Source of the DNA: Betaproteobacteria bacterium
GTDB taxonomy: Bacteria > Pseudomonadota > Gammaproteobacteria > Burkholderiales > Casimicrobiaceae
Direction of reading: 5' to 3'
Assembly: GCA_005888955.1 (NCBI GenBank)
Contig: VBCS01000306.1
Coordinates: 1-9,915, forward strand
DNA: 9,915 nucleotides
The position numbers and the translations under genes are program-made. The notes below the pieces were generated by a model. The model did no database searches. It worked only from the letters and a program-made list of their open reading frames with translations, and was not told the DNA's origin. Below, piece by piece: positions 6,058 to 9,915 of the stretch (position 1 is its first letter; every line of letters begins with the position of its first letter).

Positions 6058-6249
6058 TCACGCAGGATTCGTAGCCGAAACGATCCACGTCGAGCCGTTC
6101 AGACTGACGTGGCCATCCGTAGCGGCAAGCGGCGCGAGCGTGCGCTCGACAGCATCGAGAATGGTGGGCAGGTGCTCAACGCCCATCTCGCGCACAAAAC
6201 GCGAAACCGGCCCGATCTGCACCGCCCCCTCGGCGGCGGAGCGCGGCGT
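6058..6249 (-). pseudogene. C-terminal remnant resembling a class I SAM-dependent methyltransferase
   Basis: One frame, different from that of the M20 gene it overlaps, gives 63 residues ending in TGA at 6060-6058: SAAEGAVQIGPVSRFVREMG, then LPTILDAVERTLAPLAATDG, then VSLNGSTWIVSATNPA. This is the pattern I know from the C-terminus of a family of class I SAM-dependent methyltransferases: QIGP, a charged helix, LAP(Y/L)A..DG.V.L, then a W(I/L)V.A.NP ending. No start codon with a ribosome-binding site, SAM-binding GxGxG motif or other methyltransferase part is present. I interpret it as the 3' stump of a second gene fused to the broken end of the M20 gene, most likely by deletion. Identification is from memory of the family pattern, without a search, so it is tentative. 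Confidence 0.5.
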
Positions 6250-7288
6250 CGTGTTTCTGGATCGAACCGAGCAGCTTCTCGTGGCCCGGCAAAGGCTTCA
6301 GCGCGTTGGCGCGCAGCAAGCGCCGGATCTCGACGCGGATGCCGTCGTGCCCCGCTGCGGCGCGCTCGATCAGCGACCGCAGGCGCGCCTCCACTTCTGC
6401 AGGATTCTCTTCCGGAATCATCCGCCGATCCATGCGCAGCATGAGCCGATCCGGCACCACATTCGTGTTGATGCCGCCGTTGATCAGGCCGACGATCATC
6501 GTCGGATGGTCGATGCCACGCACATTCGACTTCTTCGCCTTGAGCGCGTCGGCTTCGGCGTAGATCGCGTTCAGGATCGCCGTGCCCGCACGAAAGGCAT
6601 CGCGGCCGGTTTCCGGCATCGCGCCGTGTCCCGCCTTCCCGTGCACGGTCACTTCGAGCTGCAGGCAGCCGTTGTGCGCCGTCACGACGGCGTAGCTGAA
6701 GCTCGCGGCGATCGCAAAGTCCGGACGGGTAAGCTTGTGCTCGAGAAGCCAGCCCGGTCCGGCCAGGCCCCCGAATTCCTCGTCGTACGTGAAGTGGAGC
6801 TCCACGGCTCCGTTAAGCGCGGCGCCACTTGCGGCCTGCGCGCGCAGCGCCGCGAGTGCGTAGGTGTACGTCGCTATGTCGGACTTCGAAACGGCGACAC
6901 CGCGCCCATACATGCGGCCATGCTCGATCACGCCTCCGTAGGGGGGCTTGGTCCACCCCTCGCCGGGAGGCACGACGTCGCCGTGCGCGTTGAGCGCGAC
7001 GGTCGGCCCGCCGGACCCGAAGCGCTGACGCACGATCAGATTGGTCACGCTGCGCATCCCGTATCCGCGGAGGAAATCATCCGGTACGGGGTGGCGCTCG
7101 ACGCGAAAGTTCATGGCTGTCAGCAGTGCCGCGGCTTTCTCGGCCGCCGGGGCGTTGTCGCCGGGCGGTGTGTCCGACGGCACCTTGACGATCTCGCGCA
7201 GGAACTCGATCTGTTCCGGATGATGGGCGTCGATCCAGCGCCCGAGATCTTCGTAAGGACTCCCCTGTGGCGCAGCTTGCATCGTCAT
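6176..7288 (-). CDS. M20-family metallohydrolase (ArgE/DapE-like), truncated at the C-terminus
   Basis: As written the frame gives 370 residues. Native-looking M20 sequence runs to about residue 346 (KLLGSIQKH, base 6251); the final 24 residues (DAALRRRGGGADRAGF...) look like frame noise. Seen motifs are NAHGDVV (100-106, metal-binding H102 and D104), YGRGVAVSKSDIATYTYAL (128-146), TYDEEFGG with the general-base EE at 170-171, AHNGCLQLEVTVHGKAGHGA (204-223) and GGINTNVVPDRLMLRMDRR (271-289). Intact family members continue about 75 residues further and carry the last metal-ligand His there, so this product has probably lost activity. In this subfamily GRGVAVSKSD replaces the usual GRG..D.K. 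The start ATG 7288 lies one base after the stop of the AllC-type gene, with GAGGG (7299-7295) six bases upstream; an ATG at 7282 is also possible. Family is certain; substrate is unknown. Confidence 0.85.
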   Translation of the reverse strand: MTMQAAPQGSPYEDLGRWIDAHHPEQIEFLREIVKVPSDTPPGDNAPAAEKAAALLTAMNFRVERHPVPDDFLRGYGMRSVTNLIVRQRFGSGGPTVALNAHGDVVPPGEGWTKPPYGGVIEHGRMYGRGVAVSKSDIATYTYALAALRAQAASGAALNGAVELHFTYDEEFGGLAGPGWLLEHKLTRPDFAIAASFSYAVVTAHNGCLQLEVTVHGKAGHGAMPETGRDAFRAGTAILNAIYAEADALKAKKSNVRGIDHPTMIVGLINGGINTNVVPDRLMLRMDRRMIPEENPAEVEARLRSLIERAAAGHDGIRVEIRRLLRANALKPLPGHEKLLGSIQKHDAALRRRGGGADRAGFAFCARDGR

Positions 7289-7289
7289 T

Positions 7290-8540
7290 TCAGGCCCTCG
7301 CGTCGCCAGGTCTGAAGTTTTCGATGAAGCGCAGGAATACCCGCGCGCCCGTGTCCGCGTCCTCGAGCGTGATCGCTTCCGCCGGGTTATGACTGACGCC
7401 GCCCTTGCAACGCACGAACAACATGCCAATATCGGTCAGATCGACCAGCGCCATGCCGTCGTGACCGGCTCCGCTCGAGAGCTCGCGCACTGGCAATCGT
7501 TCCGCGGCAATCGCTTGGCCGATTTGCTCCCTTAGCCAAGGCGCACAGGCGGCTGTCCTGCCTTCATGGGTGGGGTCTATTTTCAGCGCGACCTTCCGTC
7601 GCGCACAGATCGCCTGCATCGCCTGCTCGACGTCCGCCGCCGCGGCGAGCCGCTCGGCGTCGCGCGGCGAGCGGATGTCGATGGTGAAGAACACCTTGCC
7701 GGGGATAACGTTGGTCGCACCGGGCAGCGTCTCGAGCTTGCCCACGGTACCCACCAGCTCCGGAACGCTGGCGCAACGCCGCTCGATCGCCAGCACGCAT
7801 TCAGCGGCGGCGGCCAGTGCATCCTGGCGCAGATTCATCGGCACCGTGCCGGCATGGCCGGCCATGCCGTCGATTTCGATCAGAAAGCGGTTGGCGCCGT
7901 TGATGGCGGTCACAACTCCGACGGAAAGGCCTTCGGCCTCCAGCACCGGGCCCTGTTCGATATGCAGTTCGGCGTATGCCAGCACGTCGTCACGCTGGTG
8001 CGCGGCGCGAGCGATCTGCGCAGGGTCGAGGCCGAAATCGGTCAGAGCTTGCTGCATGCTCACACCCTCGTGGTCGACCTTCTCCAGCAGCGTCGGATCA
8101 AACGTCCCGGCAACCGCCCGGCTGCCCAGCAATGTGCAGCCAAAGCGAACGCCCTCCTCGTCGGCGAAGCCCAGCACTTCGATGGCGAAGGGCAGGCGCT
8201 TGCCTTTCGTGTTCAGCGCGTGCACGCATTCAATGGCGGCGACGACGCCGAGCATGCCGTCGTATTTGCCGGCATCGCGTACCGTGTCGAGATGCGAGCC
8301 GAGCACGAGGCACGGCAGCCCTGGTCGGTCGCCCTCGTAACGGCCAACGCAGTTGCCGATCTCGTCGAGCTTGGCGGTCATTCCGGCTTCACGCATCCAG
8401 CCCAGCACGAGATCGCTGGCGGCACGCTGTTCCTTGCTGAGGAACACCCGCGTCAGCGCATCGGCCCGCTCGGAGCAGCGGGCCAGTGCCTCACAGTGTT
8501 CCCAGATCCGCGGTGCGGAGGGAAGTATGTCGTCGCCCAT
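7290..8540 (-). CDS. AllC-type Zn amidohydrolase (allantoate amidohydrolase / N-carbamoyl amino acid hydrolase family)
   Basis: A cytoplasmic M20-type dinuclear metallohydrolase of 416 residues, full length for the family. It hydrolyses ureido or N-carbamoyl groups of compounds such as allantoate, N-carbamoyl-beta-alanine or N-carbamoyl-L-amino acids. All expected metal ligands are present: H83 (GSHLDTV), D94 (GKYDGMLGV), E129 with E128 (ADEEGVRFG), H193 (ELHIEQGPVLE) and H384 (GGVSHNPAE). The dimer-domain signatures GMAGHAGTVPMNLRQDAL (225-242) and GAGHDGMAL (357-365) are intact. The start ATG 8540 follows AAGGAG (8552-8547) by six bases. It abuts the M20 gene (one base between them) and shares a cluster with an NCS1 permease, which fits ureide, hydantoin or reductive pyrimidine breakdown. 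The true substrate cannot be told apart among family members, so I give no symbol. Confidence 0.93.
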   Translation of the reverse strand: MGDDILPSAPRIWEHCEALARCSERADALTRVFLSKEQRAASDLVLGWMREAGMTAKLDEIGNCVGRYEGDRPGLPCLVLGSHLDTVRDAGKYDGMLGVVAAIECVHALNTKGKRLPFAIEVLGFADEEGVRFGCTLLGSRAVAGTFDPTLLEKVDHEGVSMQQALTDFGLDPAQIARAAHQRDDVLAYAELHIEQGPVLEAEGLSVGVVTAINGANRFLIEIDGMAGHAGTVPMNLRQDALAAAAECVLAIERRCASVPELVGTVGKLETLPGATNVIPGKVFFTIDIRSPRDAERLAAAADVEQAMQAICARRKVALKIDPTHEGRTAACAPWLREQIGQAIAAERLPVRELSSGAGHDGMALVDLTDIGMLFVRCKGGVSHNPAEAITLEDADTGARVFLRFIENFRPGDARA

Positions 8541-8635
8541 CGAATGCTCCTTGCTCGCGTGTGTAAGGGCGGCCGGCGCCGCGATCCGGACACGTCGGCG
8601 TCCAATCGCCGTGGATATCGACCGCGCGCGTACGT
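8541..8635. other. Intergenic gap between the DctA-like and AllC-type genes
   Basis: These 95 bases hold only the ribosome-binding site of the AllC-type gene (8547-8552). I see no convincing promoter, hairpin with T-tract or small gene. Co-transcription of the two flanking leftward genes is therefore plausible. Confidence 0.5.
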
Positions 8636-9915
8636 CTATGCCGCAGCCTTACCAGGCGCTGCGCCCAACCCGACTTCAACGTGTTCGTCGAGGTCGACCT
8701 TGACTTTACCGTCGAGCACGCGCCGCGCCTGCGTCTTGTCGATGTCCTTCTCCCACACCGCGACGACGATGGTGGCCACGCAGTTGCCGATCAGGTTGCC
8801 CAGCGCGCGTGCGATGCCCATGAACCAGTCGACCGACAGCACCAGCACGAGTCCGATGGCCGGGATGGCCGGTATCGCGGTCAGCGTAGCTGCCAGAATC
8901 ACGATGGCGGAGCCGGGCACGCCATGCGCGCCCTTGGAGGTGATCAACGCGACCGCCAGTATCGTCAGCAGATCGACCGTCGACAGCGGCGTATTGGTTG
9001 CCTGCGCGATGAATACGGCGGCGAGCGTGAGGTAGATCGAGAAGGCATCGAGATTGAACGAATAGCCGGTGGGAATGACCAGGCCGACCGTGGAGTCCTT
9101 GATACCCATGCGCTCGAGCTTGCGCATGATCTGCGGCAGCACGCTGTCCGATGACGCGGTGCCGGCCACAATCATCAGCTCCTCGCGCAGGTACCGGATG
9201 AGCTTGAAGATGTTGAATCCCGCCAGGCGCAAAATGGCCCCGAGAACCACCACGACGAAAATGATCACCGTCAGATAGAACAGGGCCACGAGGTAGCCCA
9301 GCTGCTGCAGCGAAGCGACGCCGTACTTCCCCACCGTGAACGCGATCGCACCGAGCACGCCCAGCGGCGCCAGCTTGACGACGAAGAACATCATCTTGAA
9401 GAAGACGTGCGATGCCTGCTCGATGATCGCCAGAAACGGCTTGCCCGCGCTTCCGAGCAGTGCCAGCGCGCAACCGAATCCCACCGAAACGAGCAGCACC
9501 TGGAGGACATCGCCGCCCGCGAAGGCATTGACGAACGTCGTCGGAATGAGCTTCATCAGGAATTCGACTGTTCCCTGGCTCTTCACCTGCGACGCGCGGT
9601 CCACGTAGGAGCTCAACGCTCCGGCATCCAGCGACTTCGGGTCGATGTTCATTCCAGCGCCGGGATGGAAGAAATAGGCCAGCGCGATGCCCAGCAGCAG
9701 CGCGATGGTCGTGACCACTTCGAAATAGATCACGGCCTTGAGCCCGACGCGACCGACCTTCTTGAGGTCGCCTGCACCCGCGATTCCCAGCACGACGACG
9801 CAAAAGACGATCGGCGTGATAAGCACCTTGATCAGCTTGATGAATCCATCGCCGAGCGGCTTCAGGCTCGCCCCGAATTGGGGATAGAGCACCCCGACTG
9901 CGATGCCGACGACCA
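8636..9915 (-). CDS. dctA: DctA-like C4-dicarboxylate (dicarboxylate/amino acid:cation) symporter, 5' end outside window
   Basis: An inner-membrane symporter of the DAACS family, which imports succinate, fumarate, malate or related carboxylates with cations. The frame is open to the right edge (VVGIAVGVLYPQFGASLKPL), so about 425 residues are visible and only roughly 15-25 N-terminal residues are missing. Family hallmarks are LGDGFIKLIKVLITPIVFCV, GTASSDSVLPQIMRKLERMG, STVGLVIPTGYSFNLDAFSI, YLTLAAVFIAQATNTPLS, and the final substrate-binding helix SVDWFMGIARALGNLIGNCV. DctA proteins usually read NLDGT where this one reads NLDAF, at the cation/substrate-binding tip of TM7, and have SKGAAGV where this has SKGAHGV. 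It may thus be a DctA-like subgroup with altered specificity. It is the first visible gene of the leftward catabolic cluster and could carry carboxylate products or substrates; its promoter lies outside. Confidence 0.92.
   Translation of the reverse strand, partial: VVGIAVGVLYPQFGASLKPLGDGFIKLIKVLITPIVFCVVVLGIAGAGDLKKVGRVGLKAVIYFEVVTTIALLLGIALAYFFHPGAGMNIDPKSLDAGALSSYVDRASQVKSQGTVEFLMKLIPTTFVNAFAGGDVLQVLLVSVGFGCALALLGSAGKPFLAIIEQASHVFFKMMFFVVKLAPLGVLGAIAFTVGKYGVASLQQLGYLVALFYLTVIIFVVVVLGAILRLAGFNIFKLIRYLREELMIVAGTASSDSVLPQIMRKLERMGIKDSTVGLVIPTGYSFNLDAFSIYLTLAAVFIAQATNTPLSTVDLLTILAVALITSKGAHGVPGSAIVILAATLTAIPAIPAIGLVLVLSVDWFMGIARALGNLIGNCVATIVVAVWEKDIDKTQARRVLDGKVKVDLDEHVEVGLGAAPGKAAA

Noticed and set aside
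5996..7315. A 439-codon open frame on the plus strand opposite the M20 gene and NCS1 start
   Set aside because: It is antisense to a gene with clear M20 motifs, its translation is rich in Arg/His/Val without domain patterns, and it lacks a ribosome-binding site. It is a high-GC shadow frame.
7566..9035. A 489-codon plus-strand open frame opposite the AllC-type and DctA-like genes
   Set aside because: It spans two real minus-strand genes and the gap between them, has low-complexity composition and shows no recognisable motif. Shadow frame.

Overview
This is a GC-rich chromosomal window with tightly packed genes. Its gene families suggest a Burkholderiales-type betaproteobacterium: a GltI-like solute-binding family, glycine-zipper envelope proteins, a SYLF-domain protein, and an NCS1/AllC/M20/DctA catabolic set. 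The taxonomic call is inferred from protein style only; there is no rRNA or marker gene. I found no tRNA, rRNA, CRISPR array, insertion sequence, phage gene or obvious defence system.

Left region (1-4400), envelope and solute binding. A divergent pair of paralogous periplasmic amino-acid-binding proteins starts from a shared control region (2094-2300). The leftward unit is binding protein, then a small exported protein with a glycine-zipper-family C-terminus, then an MlaE-type lipid-transport permease with an N-terminal STAS domain that runs off the left edge. Its genes are linked by two ATGA stop/start overlaps. The rightward unit is the second binding protein, then a glycine-zipper lipoprotein gene whose 5' part is broken by frameshift(s). 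The two units look like an inverted, diverged duplication of one binding-protein plus zipper-protein pair. Neither binding protein has an ABC permease or ATPase for amino acids in view. A monocistronic SYLF-domain gene with its own TATAAT box follows, ending before a REP-like hairpin that separates it from the convergent genes to the right.

Right region (4567-9915), all on the minus strand, is a probable catabolic operon. In transcription order it holds a DctA-like carboxylate symporter (cut by the right edge), an AllC-type amidohydrolase, an M20 metallohydrolase lacking its C-terminal end, and an NCS1 permease of the hydantoin/allantoin/cytosine type. Together they suggest uptake of a ureide, hydantoin or pyrimidine-derived compound, its hydrolysis by N-carbamoyl/amide hydrolases, and exchange of the resulting carboxylates. 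The exact substrate cannot be read from sequence.

The most interesting points are the mirrored binding-protein/zipper modules coupled to an MlaE permease, and the 3' end of the M20 gene, where the reading frame runs into what looks like the C-terminal remnant of an unrelated SAM-dependent methyltransferase. I did not find a convincing new defence or mobile system.
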